Assembly (NCBI GenBank): GCA_913777615.1
Contig: CAJYTK010000009.1
Coordinates: forward strand, 1-64,000
Reading direction: 5' to 3'
Origin: an uncultured Agrobacterium sp.
Lineage (GTDB): Bacteria > Pseudomonadota > Alphaproteobacteria > Rhizobiales > Rhizobiaceae
DNA length: 64,000 bases
The notes beneath the pieces are model-generated. The model was not told the origin of the DNA. It was given only the letters and a program-made list of their open reading frames with translations, and ran no database searches. Position 1 is the first letter of the stretch; every line of letters begins with the position of its first letter. This document shows positions 1 through 9,365 of this stretch, piece by piece. The position numbers and the translations under genes were made by a program.

Positions 1-75
1 CTCATCTTTTCCGATTTTCTCTAGAACAAAGGACTTCGTCGCCAGCAGCGCCGCCGCCCTCGTCAGTGAGCGGAC

Positions 76-104
76 TTATAAGAGAACACCCCCAAACAAG
101 TCAA
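76..104 (-). promoter_or_regulatory. Strong sigma-70-type promoter reading out of the window
   Basis: On the minus strand a TTGACT -35 box (99-104) and a TTATAA -10 box (76-81) are separated by exactly 17 bases, with a G-rich spacer. Transcription would leave the window at position 1. The transcribed leader (1-70) is GC-rich and has no convincing ORF, so a stable RNA operon such as rRNA is plausible but not shown. Nothing else clear lies in 105-305, the leader of purC. Confidence 0.6.
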
Positions 105-305
105 CAGACGTTTTTCAACAATTTCCACTTTTATCGTAAGTAACTGGTTTTAAACGATATTTTTCACCTCACCTTACGGAAGCCAGCAAATCCACCTTGC
201 ACCACCTTCCTATTTTCCCCCGTCCCAACATCGGATAGGGTTGTTTTATCGGCGCGCCATCGACTAAGGCCGGTCCAGTCATATTTGTGAGAGATAGGAA
301 AGCCC

Positions 306-1256
306 GTGCGTATCCTGAAAGAAGCCGTCATCCCTGAACTTCCCAACTATTATCGTGGCAAGGTCCGCGAGAATTACGACTTGCCGGACGGCAACCGCAT
401 CATCATCTCCACCGACAGGCTGAGTGCATTCGACCGTATCCTCACCTGCATTCCTTATAAGGGACAGGTCCTGACTGAGACCGCGCGCTACTGGTTCGAA
501 GAGACCAAGGACATCTGCCCCAACCATATCGTCTCCTATCCCGACCCCAATGTGGTTATCGGCAAGCGCTTGACCATCCTTCCCGTGGAGATCGTCGTTC
601 GTGGTTATCTGGCCGGCACCACCGGTACATCGATCCTGACCCTCTATAAGAAGGGTGAGCGCAGCATGTATGGCGTGACCTTCCCGGATGGCATGAAGGA
701 CAACCAGGAACTGCCCGAGCCGATCATCACCCCCACCAGCAAGGAATTCGACGGCGGGCATGACGAACCGCTGACGCCTGCGGAGATCGTCGAGAAGAAG
801 CTTCTCACAGAAGAGCAGTGGCAGACGCTGTCCAGCTATGCGCTGGCGCTCTTCAAGCGCGGCCAGGAGATCGCGGCCAAACGCGGCCTGATCCTCGTCG
901 ATACGAAATATGAATTCGGCACGGATGAAAACGGCACGATCATTCTGGCTGACGAGATCCATACGCCTGATAGCAGCCGTTACTGGATGGCAGACAGCTA
1001 TCACCACGCCTTCGAGACCGGCGCCCGCCCGATCAGCTTCGACAAGGATTTCGTCCGCGCCTGGGTGGCCGAACGCTGCGATCCCTATAAGGATGACATT
1101 CCTGAAATCCCGGAGGAATTGGTTCTGCAGACATCTCGTGTCTATATGGAAGCCTACGAGCGCATTACCGGTCAGGCCTTCAAGCCAAATGATGACGACG
1201 CAACGCCGCTCGACAGAGTGAGACGGAACCTGGAGCCCTATTTCCCCGGAGCCTGA
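306..1256 (+). CDS. purC: Phosphoribosylaminoimidazole-succinocarboxamide synthase (SAICAR synthetase)
   Basis: Cytosolic enzyme of de novo purine synthesis that joins CAIR and aspartate using ATP to give SAICAR. The 316-residue product starts at a GTG codon and has the SAICAR synthetase layout: an N-terminal ATP-binding part with KVRENYDL near residue 19, a central [14 protein letters not shown] stretch, and the C-terminal substrate region with DTKYEFG and [12 protein letters not shown]. Its length fits the longer PurC type. The stop lies two bases before the next gene, so the repressor gene may be read from the same transcript, although the functions are unrelated. Family assignment is firm; the exact start is less so. 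Confidence 0.96.
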   Translation: MRILKEAVIPELPNYYRGKVRENYDLPDGNRIIISTDRLSAFDRILTCIPYKGQVLTETARYWFEETKDICPNHIVSYPDPNVVIGKRLTILPVEIVVRGYLAGTTGTSILTLYKKGERSMYGVTFPDGMKDNQELPEPIITPTSKEFDGGHDEPLTPAEIVEKKLLTEEQWQTLSSYALALFKRGQEIAAKRGLILVDTKYEFGTDENGTIILADEIHTPDSSRYWMADSYHHAFETGARPISFDKDFVRAWVAERCDPYKDDIPEIPEELVLQTSRVYMEAYERITGQAFKPNDDDATPLDRVRRNLEPYFPGA

Positions 1257-1258
1257 AT

Positions 1259-1918
1259 GTGACCAAGGTTGCCGATAGCAATTTGACGAAAAGCGGCGAG
1301 GCGGTGGTGAAGAAGACCACCCGCCCTCGGCGTTCCGGCGAGGAAACCCGCCGCGATATTCTGGCGATGACCGACCGGCTGTTCCGTGAACGGGGTTTTT
1401 CTGCCGTCGCGATTGCCGATGTCGCCGCCGCACTCGGCATGTCGCCTGCCAATGTCTTCAAGCACTTTCATTCCAAGATCGCGCTGGTCGATGCGATCAT
1501 GCTTCAACGCATCAAAGTCTTCGAAGAGAAGATGCATCTCCTTGACGAGACCCACACGCCGCATGATCGGATGCTGACGCTCGTGCGCACATTGATGCAA
1601 AACCATCGCAACGACCTGACCGACAACCCCTATATGATTGAGGTCTTCCTGCAAACGCCCAAGCGCGAGCTTTCCTGCGGCGCGCATTACCACCAGGTGC
1701 TGACACAGCAATTCGCCACCATTATCGGCGATGGCATTCAGCAGGGTATCTACCGCCGGGCAGATCCGGTGAAAGAAGCCACACTCGCGCTGACGGTGCT
1801 CTCCTGCGTGCTGCATCCCCTGCTGATTTCCCGCGAAGATGTTGGCATTTTGGCAACACGATGCGAGGATGTCGTTATGATGATTGATCGTTCACTGAAA
1901 TACGCACTTGAAAAGTGA
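1259..1918 (+). CDS. ameR: TetR-family repressor, AmeR-like
   Basis: A 219-residue TetR regulator beginning at GTG. After a basic, poorly structured leader, the helix-turn-helix spans roughly residues 30-75, with AIADVAAALGMSPANVFKHF as the recognition part. The C-terminal ligand and dimer domain ends with ILATRCEDVVMMID. These segments closely resemble the AmeR repressor of Agrobacterium tumefaciens as I remember it. Three efflux genes follow in the same direction, as expected for an ame locus. The protein probably represses the pump and is released by a toxic ligand, which cannot be named from sequence. A palindrome overlapping its stop codon is a likely binding site. Confidence 0.85.
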   Translation: MTKVADSNLTKSGEAVVKKTTRPRRSGEETRRDILAMTDRLFRERGFSAVAIADVAAALGMSPANVFKHFHSKIALVDAIMLQRIKVFEEKMHLLDETHTPHDRMLTLVRTLMQNHRNDLTDNPYMIEVFLQTPKRELSCGAHYHQVLTQQFATIIGDGIQQGIYRRADPVKEATLALTVLSCVLHPLLISREDVGILATRCEDVVMMIDRSLKYALEK

Positions 1919-1940
1919 CGATTTTAAATTTACGTCACTT
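1913..1940 (+). promoter_or_regulatory. Candidate AmeR/TetR operator
   Basis: Perfect 8-base arms AAGTGACG (1913-1920) and CGTCACTT (1933-1940) flank a 12-base AT-rich centre. The site overlaps the end of the repressor gene and lies about 150 bases before the efflux operon. GTGAC/GTCAC half-sites suit a TetR dimer. Binding is inferred. Confidence 0.6.
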
Positions 1941-2087
1941 ACAACATTTCAACGCTTGGCCTGATCTGACGGGATATTTGCGTCGTTCAAGCTTTCAGAC
2001 AAGATGAGTGCAAGTGCCGCCTCCAAACCGGAGGCCCAATTTTTAAAAAGACCGATCGACCGCAGCCATAGTCCTTCATACTCCAAT

Positions 2088-3299
2088 ATGAGAAAATTGA
2101 TGACACGACGCCTTCAAGCCCTTTTTGCGACTGTTCTCATGGCGGGCGTCCTTTCGGGCTGCAGCGATAGCGGCGATGGCAAGGATGCCGGAGCCCAGCA
2201 GGCCAAGCGCCCGCCCTCGCCCGTCAGCGTCATCACCATGAAAGAGGGCGAAAATCCACTGACCACCGTGCTACCCGGTCGCGCCAGCGCCTATCAGAGC
2301 GCCGATATCCGCCCGCGCGTCTCCGGTATTATCCGCGAAATTCCCTACAAGGAAGGCAGCGAGGTCAAGCAGGGCACTGTTCTCTATCAAATCGACGACG
2401 ACACCTACGGAGCCGAGGTCGCGCAGGCACAGGCGACCCTTGCCAAGGCGCAAGCAAGCATTCCCGCCGCGCAGGCAAATTTTGCGCGCTATGAGCGTCT
2501 GGTGAATAGCGGCGCCACCCAGATCGAGTTTGAAAATGCCAGAACCACGCTTGCGCAGGCGCAGGCCGATGTCGCGCAGGCACGCGCCGCACTCGAAACG
2601 GCGCAGATCAATCTCGACCTCACCAAGGTGCGCGCGCCCTTTGACGGCATCGTCTCCTTCACCAATGTTACCGTCGGCAACGTGGTGACGGCCAACCAGA
2701 CGACGGCATTGACGACTCTGCGCCGCATCGACCCCATCTATATCGACCTGATCGAATCGAGCGCCAATCTGCTGCGCCTGCGCGATGCGATCGCGGCCGG
2801 AACCATCGGCAGCGGCGAGAAAAAGGCTGGCATTCACCTGACGCTGGAAGACGGCACCGAATATAAGCAGGACGGCAAGATCGACATGTCCGACATGGCG
2901 GTCAGCGAAACGACGGGCACGTTCTCCATCCGCGCGCTGTTCGACAACCCGAACGATCTCATTCTGCCGGGCATGTATGTGCGCGCCACGCTCGCGATCG
3001 GCAAGGAAAAGGGCTTCCTCATTCCGCAGAGAGCGGCAATGCGAAACGCCAATGGCGAACTGACGGCAAAGTTCGTTGGCGCGGAGAACAAGGTCGAAAC
3101 CCGCACCTTCCCCAACAGCCGCCAGTCCGGCAACTCATGGCTGGTGACGGAGAACGTCAAGGATGGCGACAAGCTGATCGTCGACGGCTTTCAGTGGATC
3201 ACCGAGGGCGTGACCATCGCGCCGGTCGAAGCCACTATCGACGATCGCGGCATCGTGGTTCCGCAAAAGCAGGCCCAGCCTGCTGCGCCCGCCAAGTAA
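2088..3299 (+). CDS. ameA: RND efflux periplasmic adaptor lipoprotein (membrane fusion protein)
   Basis: Periplasmic adaptor that links the inner-membrane RND pump to the outer-membrane channel. From the ATG at 2088 the product has 403 residues and begins with a lipoprotein signal ending in LSGC (Cys25). The order is beta-barrel/lipoyl half, a long Ala/Gln-rich alpha-helical hairpin (about residues 100-170, rich in AQA repeats), second lipoyl half with VRAPFDGIVSFTNVTVG, then barrel and membrane-proximal domains with RAAMRNANG. An in-frame ATG at 2004 would add 28 residues that destroy the signal peptide, so it is rejected. An alternative ATG lies at 2100. The first gene of the pump operon, followed after 59 bases by the pump. 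Confidence 0.93.
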   Translation: MRKLMTRRLQALFATVLMAGVLSGCSDSGDGKDAGAQQAKRPPSPVSVITMKEGENPLTTVLPGRASAYQSADIRPRVSGIIREIPYKEGSEVKQGTVLYQIDDDTYGAEVAQAQATLAKAQASIPAAQANFARYERLVNSGATQIEFENARTTLAQAQADVAQARAALETAQINLDLTKVRAPFDGIVSFTNVTVGNVVTANQTTALTTLRRIDPIYIDLIESSANLLRLRDAIAAGTIGSGEKKAGIHLTLEDGTEYKQDGKIDMSDMAVSETTGTFSIRALFDNPNDLILPGMYVRATLAIGKEKGFLIPQRAAMRNANGELTAKFVGAENKVETRTFPNSRQSGNSWLVTENVKDGDKLIVDGFQWITEGVTIAPVEATIDDRGIVVPQKQAQPAAPAK

Positions 3300-3358
3300 G
3301 ACCGGCATTATCCAAAATGTCCGGCTCAACTGTTCAATTCAGATAAGGCGCAGTCCAG

Positions 3359-6300
3359 ATGGCTCATTTCTTTATCAAGCGCCCTGTTTTTGCCTGGGTC
3401 ATTGCCATCGTCATTATGCTTGGCGGCGTCCTGGCGATCTTCACCCTGTCGATTTCGCAATATCCCGATATCGCGCCGACGACGGTGCGCATCAGCGCGT
3501 CTTATAATGGCGCGAGTGCCGAGACCGTGGAAAAATCGGTGACGACCGTCATCGAAGACGGCATGACCGGCCTCGATGACCTGACATATATGACGTCGAC
3601 ATCATCGACCGGCAGCGCCACCGTCACGCTCACCTTCGGCAACAGCATCCTGCCGGACATTGCCCAGGTTCAGGTGCAGAACAAACTTCAGCTGGTTCAG
3701 TCGCAGCTTCCAGATGTGGTCCAGCAGCAGGGTATCGAAGTCAGCCGTTCAACCTCGTCGATCCTGATGGTCGGCGCGCTGATCTCCACCGATGGCAAGC
3801 GCAACTCCGCCAATCTCGGCGACGTGTTTTCCACCCGCGTCGAAGACCAGATCAAGCGCCTCGAAGGTGTCGGCAGCATCAACGTCTTCGGCTCCGAATA
3901 TGCCATGCGTGTCTGGCTCGATCCCTACAAGCTGAACAAGTATCAGTTGACGACCGCCGATGTAACCGGGGCGATCCAGAGCCAGAACACCCAGGTTTCG
4001 GTCGGTTCGCTCGGCGCACAGCCCTCCGTCAAGGGTCAGCAGCTGAACGTTACCGTCACGGCACAGAGCCAGTTGACCACCGTTTCCGACTTCGAGTCCA
4101 TCATCCTGAAGGTGGAAAAGGACGGCGCCACGGTTCGCCTCAGCGATGTGGCCCGTGTGGAAATCGGCCAGGAAAGCTATGGCGGCGATTCCCGCTCAAA
4201 TGGCCGCCCTTCCGCTGGCTTTGCAGTGAACCTTGCGACTGGCGCGAACGCGCTTGATACGGCAGCCCGCGTCAAGGACGCTCTGACGAGCGTTGCAGGC
4301 TCGCTGCCGGAAGGCGTGGTCATCGAATATCCTTACGACACCACACCCTTCGTCAAGCTGTCGATCGAGAAGGTCGTCCACACGCTGATCGAAGCCATCG
4401 TGCTGGTCTTCGTCGTTCTGCTCGTCTTCCTGCAAAACCTGCGCGCCACCTTCATTCCGATGATCGCCGTGCCCGTCGTTCTGCTCGGCACCTTCGGTGT
4501 GCTAGCGTTGACCGGCTACTCAATCAATACGCTCACCATGTTTGCCATGGTTCTGGCAATCGGCCTTCTGGTGGATGACGCGATCGTCGTGGTCGAAAAC
4601 GTCGAGCGCATCATGTCGGAGGAAGGTCTCTCTCCGGTCGAGGCGACAGAAAAGTCGATGGGCGAAATCACCGGTGCAATCATCGGTATTGCGCTGGTCC
4701 TGACTGCCGTCTTCATTCCCATGGCCTTCTTCGGTGGTTCGACCGGTATCATCTATCGCCAGTTCTCCATCACCATCGTTTCGGCGATGCTGCTGTCTGC
4801 CGTTGTCGCCATCGTGCTCACACCAGCGCTCTGCGCCACGATGTTGAAGCCGGTCCATGCCAAGAAGGAGCGTGGCCCAGCCGCCTGGTTCAACCGTAAT
4901 TTTGGTCGCACGACCGATCGTTATGTCGGCAGCATCGGCCATCTTCTGAAGCGCCCGGTTCGCGTCACGATCCTCTTCCTCATCGTGGTGGGCGGCTGCG
5001 CCTGGTTCTTCACCCGTCTGCCAAGCTCCTTCCTGCCACAGGAAGACCAGGGCGTGCTCCTGACCATCGTGCAGCTGCCGACAGGCGCCACGACAGAGCG
5101 CACCAATGAGGTGGTGAAGCAGGTGGAAAGCTATTTCCGTGAGAAGGAAGCAGGAAATGTCGAGTCCGTCTTCGGAGTTCTTGGCTTTAGCTTCGGCGGC
5201 TCTGGCCAGAACAATGCCATGGTCTTCACCAAGCTGAAGGACTTCTCCGAGCGCACGGCACCGGAAGCACATGCCGCAGCGATCGTGCAGCGCGCCATGG
5301 GCACCTTCCTGTCATTCCGCGACGCGCAGGTCTTCCCGCTGCTTCCCCCGGCAATCCAGGGTCTCGGCACCTCCAGCGGCTTCTCCATGTATCTGGTGGA
5401 TAGCGGGCGAAATGGTACGGCTGCTCTGACCAACGCCTCGAAGGAACTGATCCAGCTTGCAAACGGCAATCCGAATATCAGCTCGCTACGCTCCAACAGC
5501 CGTGATGCCGAATCGCAGATGAAGATCGATCTCGACAAGGAAAAGATGGGCGCGATGGGCATCGATCTTGCCTCGGTCAACCTCATGCTTTCGACCATAT
5601 TCGCCGGTCGCGACGTCAATGACTTCACCCTCAATGGCGAGCTGAAGCCGGTCTATGTGCAGGGTGACGCGCCCTACCGCATGCAGCCCGACGATCTGAA
5701 GCACTGGTATGCCCGCAATGCCAGCGGCGAGATGGTGCCATTCTCCTCCTTCAGCAACGTAAGCTGGGTAAACGCCGCTCCCACCCTTGCACGCTTCAAC
5801 GGCACGAGCGCCATTTCGCTGGACGGCGCTGCAGGTGCCGGTGTTGCCTCGGGTGATGCGATGAACGAGATGGAACGGCTGACTGCCAGCCTACCCGGTG
5901 GCTACACCGTAGCCTGGCAAGGCATTTCCTATCAGGAACGACTGTCGGGGTCGCAAGCGCCTATGCTTTACGCGCTGTCTATTCTGATCGTGTTCCTGTG
6001 CCTTGCAGCGCTGTACGAGAGCTGGTCGATTCCCTTCTCGGTCATTCTAGCCGTGCCGGTCGGCGTACTGGGTGCGGTTACCGCAGCCCACTTCCTCGGC
6101 CAGTCCAACGACGTCTATTTCAAGGTGGGTCTGCTGACCACGATCGGCCTTGCCGCCAAGAACGCCATTCTCATCGTGGAGTTTGCGAAAGAACGGCAGG
6201 AACATGGTTTGAGCCTGCTGGATGCCACGCTGGAGGCCGCAAAGCTGCGCCTGCGACCCATTATTATGACATCTCTCGCCTTCATTCTGGGCGTCGTGCC

Positions 6301-6445
6301 TCTCGCCATTGCAACCGGCGCAGGCTCGGCGGCGCAGAATGCCATCGGTATTGGGGTGTTGGGTGGTATGCTTTCTGCAACACTGCTCGGAATTTTCTTC
6401 GTACCGTCCTTCTTCGTCATCATCAGGCGGCTTTCTAAACGTTAA
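3359..6445 (+). CDS. ameB: RND multidrug efflux pump, inner-membrane subunit
   Basis: Proton-driven HAE1-type transporter of 1028 residues, the usual AcrB length. It opens with FIKRPVFAWVIAIVIML, the typical first transmembrane segment. Two large periplasmic loops alternate with two groups of transmembrane helices. TM4 carries the proton-relay pair in GLLVDDAIVVVENVERIM (about residues 400-417). The C-terminal half shows the second signature VGLLTTIGLAAKNAILIVEFAKE and RLRPIIMTS. No frameshift or missing key residue is seen. It would expel amphiphilic toxins, drugs or plant compounds. Substrate range cannot be read from sequence, and the ame name rests on locus structure and the repressor. 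Confidence 0.95.
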   Translation: MAHFFIKRPVFAWVIAIVIMLGGVLAIFTLSISQYPDIAPTTVRISASYNGASAETVEKSVTTVIEDGMTGLDDLTYMTSTSSTGSATVTLTFGNSILPDIAQVQVQNKLQLVQSQLPDVVQQQGIEVSRSTSSILMVGALISTDGKRNSANLGDVFSTRVEDQIKRLEGVGSINVFGSEYAMRVWLDPYKLNKYQLTTADVTGAIQSQNTQVSVGSLGAQPSVKGQQLNVTVTAQSQLTTVSDFESIILKVEKDGATVRLSDVARVEIGQESYGGDSRSNGRPSAGFAVNLATGANALDTAARVKDALTSVAGSLPEGVVIEYPYDTTPFVKLSIEKVVHTLIEAIVLVFVVLLVFLQNLRATFIPMIAVPVVLLGTFGVLALTGYSINTLTMFAMVLAIGLLVDDAIVVVENVERIMSEEGLSPVEATEKSMGEITGAIIGIALVLTAVFIPMAFFGGSTGIIYRQFSITIVSAMLLSAVVAIVLTPALCATMLKPVHAKKERGPAAWFNRNFGRTTDRYVGSIGHLLKRPVRVTILFLIVVGGCAWFFTRLPSSFLPQEDQGVLLTIVQLPTGATTERTNEVVKQVESYFREKEAGNVESVFGVLGFSFGGSGQNNAMVFTKLKDFSERTAPEAHAAAIVQRAMGTFLSFRDAQVFPLLPPAIQGLGTSSGFSMYLVDSGRNGTAALTNASKELIQLANGNPNISSLRSNSRDAESQMKIDLDKEKMGAMGIDLASVNLMLSTIFAGRDVNDFTLNGELKPVYVQGDAPYRMQPDDLKHWYARNASGEMVPFSSFSNVSWVNAAPTLARFNGTSAISLDGAAGAGVASGDAMNEMERLTASLPGGYTVAWQGISYQERLSGSQAPMLYALSILIVFLCLAALYESWSIPFSVILAVPVGVLGAVTAAHFLGQSNDVYFKVGLLTTIGLAAKNAILIVEFAKERQEHGLSLLDATLEAAKLRLRPIIMTSLAFILGVVPLAIATGAGSAAQNAIGIGVLGGMLSATLLGIFFVPSFFVIIRRLSKR

Positions 6446-6592
6446 CAACTTTTGAAATATGCTAGCAATGCAGAAACAGGCTGATAAGAAGTATGGCAGA
6501 TTCGTAAACGCTGCCTCTTCCGTCAGCACACAGCAAACATGCTCGCTTCGACTGAGAGGCGCCTCGTGCGCCGCACCAACCGGGATAACCAC

Positions 6593-8041
6593 ATGCTGTC
6601 ACTTCGCGCGACCATTCCTTTGACACTGCTCCTGCTTTCAGGCTGCGTTGTCGGCCCTGACCACAAGGCGCCGGAAACCCAACTGCCAGCCAAATTCGCC
6701 GAAGGCGGTAAAACCAGCAATGGCGACATTGCGACGGTGGCATGGTGGACGGCATTCAACGACAGCCGCCTGAATTCCTACGTCTCCACGGGCCTCTCCC
6801 AGAACCTCACCGTTCTTCAGGCGATCGAGCGTATCAATCAGGCCGAATCGAACATCACGGTCGCTGGCGCAGGCTCGCTTCCCCAGCTCGGCTCGACCTT
6901 CCGTCATCAGACGCAGGGCAGCAAAGGCAGCTTGCCGAGCACCAATGAACGGGTGAGCAACACCACCAGCAACGCCTTCAATGTGTCTTGGCTGCTGGAC
7001 CTCTTCGGTCGCTACCGTCGAGAAAAGGAAAGCGCCGCAGCCTCGCTCGACGCCGCTTATGCAACGGCGGACGTTCAGCGCCTGACGCTGATCTCGTCCG
7101 TAGCGTCCGCCTATATCGACGTGCGCTACTATCAGGAGCGTCTGGCAATTGCCCGCCAGAACCTTGGCTCGCGCCGCGAAACTCTCGACTTGACCAAGCT
7201 GCAGCTGGAAGCGGGTGCCGCGTCGCGTCTCGATGTCGTCCAGTCCGAAGGTCTGGTGAACTCGACGCTGGCGCAGATGCCGACGCTTGAAACCAATTAC
7301 CGCCGTGCCGCCCACCGCATCGCAACGCTTCTTGGCATGCCAGCCGATTCGCTGGTTGTCGAACTGCAGCGCGGCGCGCGCCAGCCTGTGGCCCGCGCTA
7401 TTCCGCGCACCGGTATCCCTGCGGACCTTATTCGCAACCGTCCGGACATTCGCGCAGCCGAGCGTCAGCTGGCCGCAGCCGTTGCCAATATCGGCGTTGC
7501 CGAAGCACAGCTTTACCCAAGCATCACGCTGAGCGGCTCGATCACGCCAAGCTACACCCGCATCAGCGGCGGCGCACGCGGCACGTCCAATGGCTGGGGC
7601 TTCGGCCCCACCATCACGCTGCCGATCCTCGACGGTGGCGCTCTGCGCGCAGGCGTCGATATTCAGAAGTCGGTCGCTCGTGAGCAGTACCTTGCCTGGA
7701 AGCAGACCGTGCTGAACGCCGTGGAAGAAGTCGAAAACGCACTGACGGCGCTCAACCGCGACCAGCAGACCGTCAGCGCCTATCGCAAGACGGTCGATTC
7801 CTACAAGGAAGCCCTCTCGCTTGCGACCGCGAGCTACCGCGACGGCGCCTCCTCGCTGCTCGACGTTCTCGATGCACAGCGCAACGTCTCCGACGCGCAG
7901 GCGAACCTTGCCACCGCGGTTCAGCAGGCAGCACAGGATTATGTGGCGCTGAGCGTCGCACTCGGCGGCGGCTACGCCGTGGGAACACCCAACTCGGTCG
8001 CAGCCGTCAAGGTCGCGTCCAACGTGCCGAAGGGCATGTAA
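6593..8041 (+). CDS. ameC: Outer-membrane efflux lipoprotein, NodT/OprM family
   Basis: TolC-like outer-membrane channel completing the tripartite pump. The chosen ATG at 6593 gives 482 residues with a compact lipoprotein signal ending LLLLSGC (Cys18). The upstream ATG at 6539 would place 18 charged residues before the signal. Two outer-membrane-factor repeats are visible: the first half ends around LEAGAASRLDVVQSE, the second has RPDIRAAERQLAAAVANIG near the middle and YRDGASSLLDVLDAQRN near the C terminus. The 147-base gap from the pump gene has no terminator. A clear terminator follows the gene, so ameA-ameB-ameC forms one unit. Confidence 0.93.
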   Translation: MLSLRATIPLTLLLLSGCVVGPDHKAPETQLPAKFAEGGKTSNGDIATVAWWTAFNDSRLNSYVSTGLSQNLTVLQAIERINQAESNITVAGAGSLPQLGSTFRHQTQGSKGSLPSTNERVSNTTSNAFNVSWLLDLFGRYRREKESAAASLDAAYATADVQRLTLISSVASAYIDVRYYQERLAIARQNLGSRRETLDLTKLQLEAGAASRLDVVQSEGLVNSTLAQMPTLETNYRRAAHRIATLLGMPADSLVVELQRGARQPVARAIPRTGIPADLIRNRPDIRAAERQLAAAVANIGVAEAQLYPSITLSGSITPSYTRISGGARGTSNGWGFGPTITLPILDGGALRAGVDIQKSVAREQYLAWKQTVLNAVEEVENALTALNRDQQTVSAYRKTVDSYKEALSLATASYRDGASSLLDVLDAQRNVSDAQANLATAVQQAAQDYVALSVALGGGYAVGTPNSVAAVKVASNVPKGM

Positions 8042-8065
8042 CGATCTCACCATTCCGGTGTTTTC

Positions 8066-8100
8066 AAAATCCCGCGGCCCTGGCTGCGGGATTTTTGTTT
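8066..8100 (+). terminator. Rho-independent terminator of the efflux operon
   Basis: The arms AAAATCCCGC (8067-8076) and GCGGGATTTTT (8086-8095) form a strong stem that runs into a T-rich tail, 25 bases after the ameC stop. Confidence 0.9.
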
Positions 8101-8487
8101 GTGCGGAGGGTTTGTTCGTGGATGGACCAAGGCGATGACGCCGTGGATAGACGCGACCTCTCTTCCGTATTCTTGATGTGCCGATCACTCCCCTTGCTCT
8201 GCCGCTCCCCTCAAGGAGGGGAGATCCGCACGAGGGGCTCTTAGAGAGCCACTTCTGACAGCAGCTTGGGACAAGACGGTGCAATGGTTCGATCCACCTT
8301 GAGCGGGACATGTGCAGCAGGGGCAGAGGGGTTGAGGCTCGTCTCGGGGCTTTACCTCAAGCGTTGAAGTGGGCTGACACAACAAGCCAACCCCTTCCTA
8401 AAGCAGATGTCTCGTTTTAGGCGAGCCAGCACTTGCCTGGGGCCGAGGATACATCTCTTCCAACCATGGCGTCGCCCCACCTCCCCC
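8101..8487. other. Intergenic spacer without a supported gene
   Basis: Reading frames on both strands here lack coding character. The only structure I see is a perfect hairpin, CTCCCCT (8205-8211) and AGGGGAG (8217-8223) with a five-base loop and no T tract, resembling small intergenic palindromes of rhizobia. Confidence 0.5.
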
Positions 8488-8521
8488 AAAAACAAAAAAA
8501 GCCCCGGATCGCTCCGAGGCT
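8488..8521 (-). terminator. Rho-independent terminator of efp
   Basis: Read on the minus strand, GCCTCGGAGC and GATCCGGGGC form a GC-rich imperfect stem followed by TTTTTTTGTTTTT. It lies 27 bases beyond the efp stop. Confidence 0.88.
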
Positions 8522-8547
8522 TCTCGATCTCAAATACGTGCTCGCAC

Positions 8548-9117
8548 TTAGTTCTTGGCGCGCTCGACGTAGGAGTTGTCTTCGGTCGCGACGACCACGC
8601 GCACACCGGCGTCGATATGCGGCGGGACCATGGTGCGGATGCCGTTGGAGAGGATCGCGGGCTTGTAGGAGGACGATGCCGTCTGGCCCTTGACGACCGG
8701 CTCGGTCTCGACGATTTCCAGCGTCACGTGGCGCGGCAGCTCGATGGCGAGCGGGATGCCTTCGTGGATGGAGAGCACGCAGGTCATGCCTTCCTGGAGG
8801 TAGGCCTTCTGGTCACCCATTGTCTCGGCATCGACGACCACCTGGTCGTAGTTTTCCGGGTTCATGAAGTGGAAGCCTTCGCCATCCTCATAGAGGAACT
8901 GGAAGTTCAGGTCTTCGACGAAAGCGCGTTCGACCTGCTCGGTCGTGCGCCAGCGCTCCGATACCTTCACGCCGTCGACGATGCGGCGCATGTCCACCTG
9001 GGTCACGGGCGTGCCCTTGCCGGGGTGGAAGTTATTGGCCGTGAGCACGACGTAGAGCTTGCCCTCGACTTCGAGAACATTGCCCTTGCGGACGGATGAG
9101 GCGATAACCTTGACCAT
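8548..9117 (-). CDS. efp: Translation elongation factor P
   Basis: EF-P binds between the ribosomal P and E sites and rescues ribosomes stalled on polyproline. The 189-residue product from the ATG at 9117 has the normal three-domain length. The start is backed by an AAGGAAATC ribosome-binding site; a longer in-frame start (9207) adds a foreign 30-residue leader. The loop [13 protein letters not shown] carries Lys34, the residue beta-lysylated in E. coli EF-P. The modifying enzymes EpmA and EpmB are encoded divergently next door, which fits the lysine type rather than the arginine-rhamnose type. The C-terminal signature [14 protein letters not shown] is intact. Confidence 0.97.
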   Translation of the reverse strand: MVKVIASSVRKGNVLEVEGKLYVVLTANNFHPGKGTPVTQVDMRRIVDGVKVSERWRTTEQVERAFVEDLNFQFLYEDGEGFHFMNPENYDQVVVDAETMGDQKAYLQEGMTCVLSIHEGIPLAIELPRHVTLEIVETEPVVKGQTASSSYKPAILSNGIRTMVPPHIDAGVRVVVATEDNSYVERAKN

Positions 9118-9365
9118 ATGATTTCCTTGTAACTCAATGAAATGCGTCGTAAGGACGGCGCGGCTGCACTGACCCGATGGACGTTTTGTCTGTTTTCTGG
9201 GGCGCAACTACCTTAATTCCGGGAGAATTGCCAGCCTTTCAGACACGCGAAGCGAAAACTGTCATATGGTTTTCAAACGGGCGGCGCTGAAACAGACATT
9301 CAACCGGTGGATTAGGCAGCGTTGCCACGCACCTTGGTCAAGAGAGACAGCGGACAGACGGGCAG

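Noticed and set aside
6638-8311. A 557-codon open frame on the minus strand
   Set aside because: It is antisense to ameC and runs across its terminator; there is no ribosome-binding site or recognisable domain.
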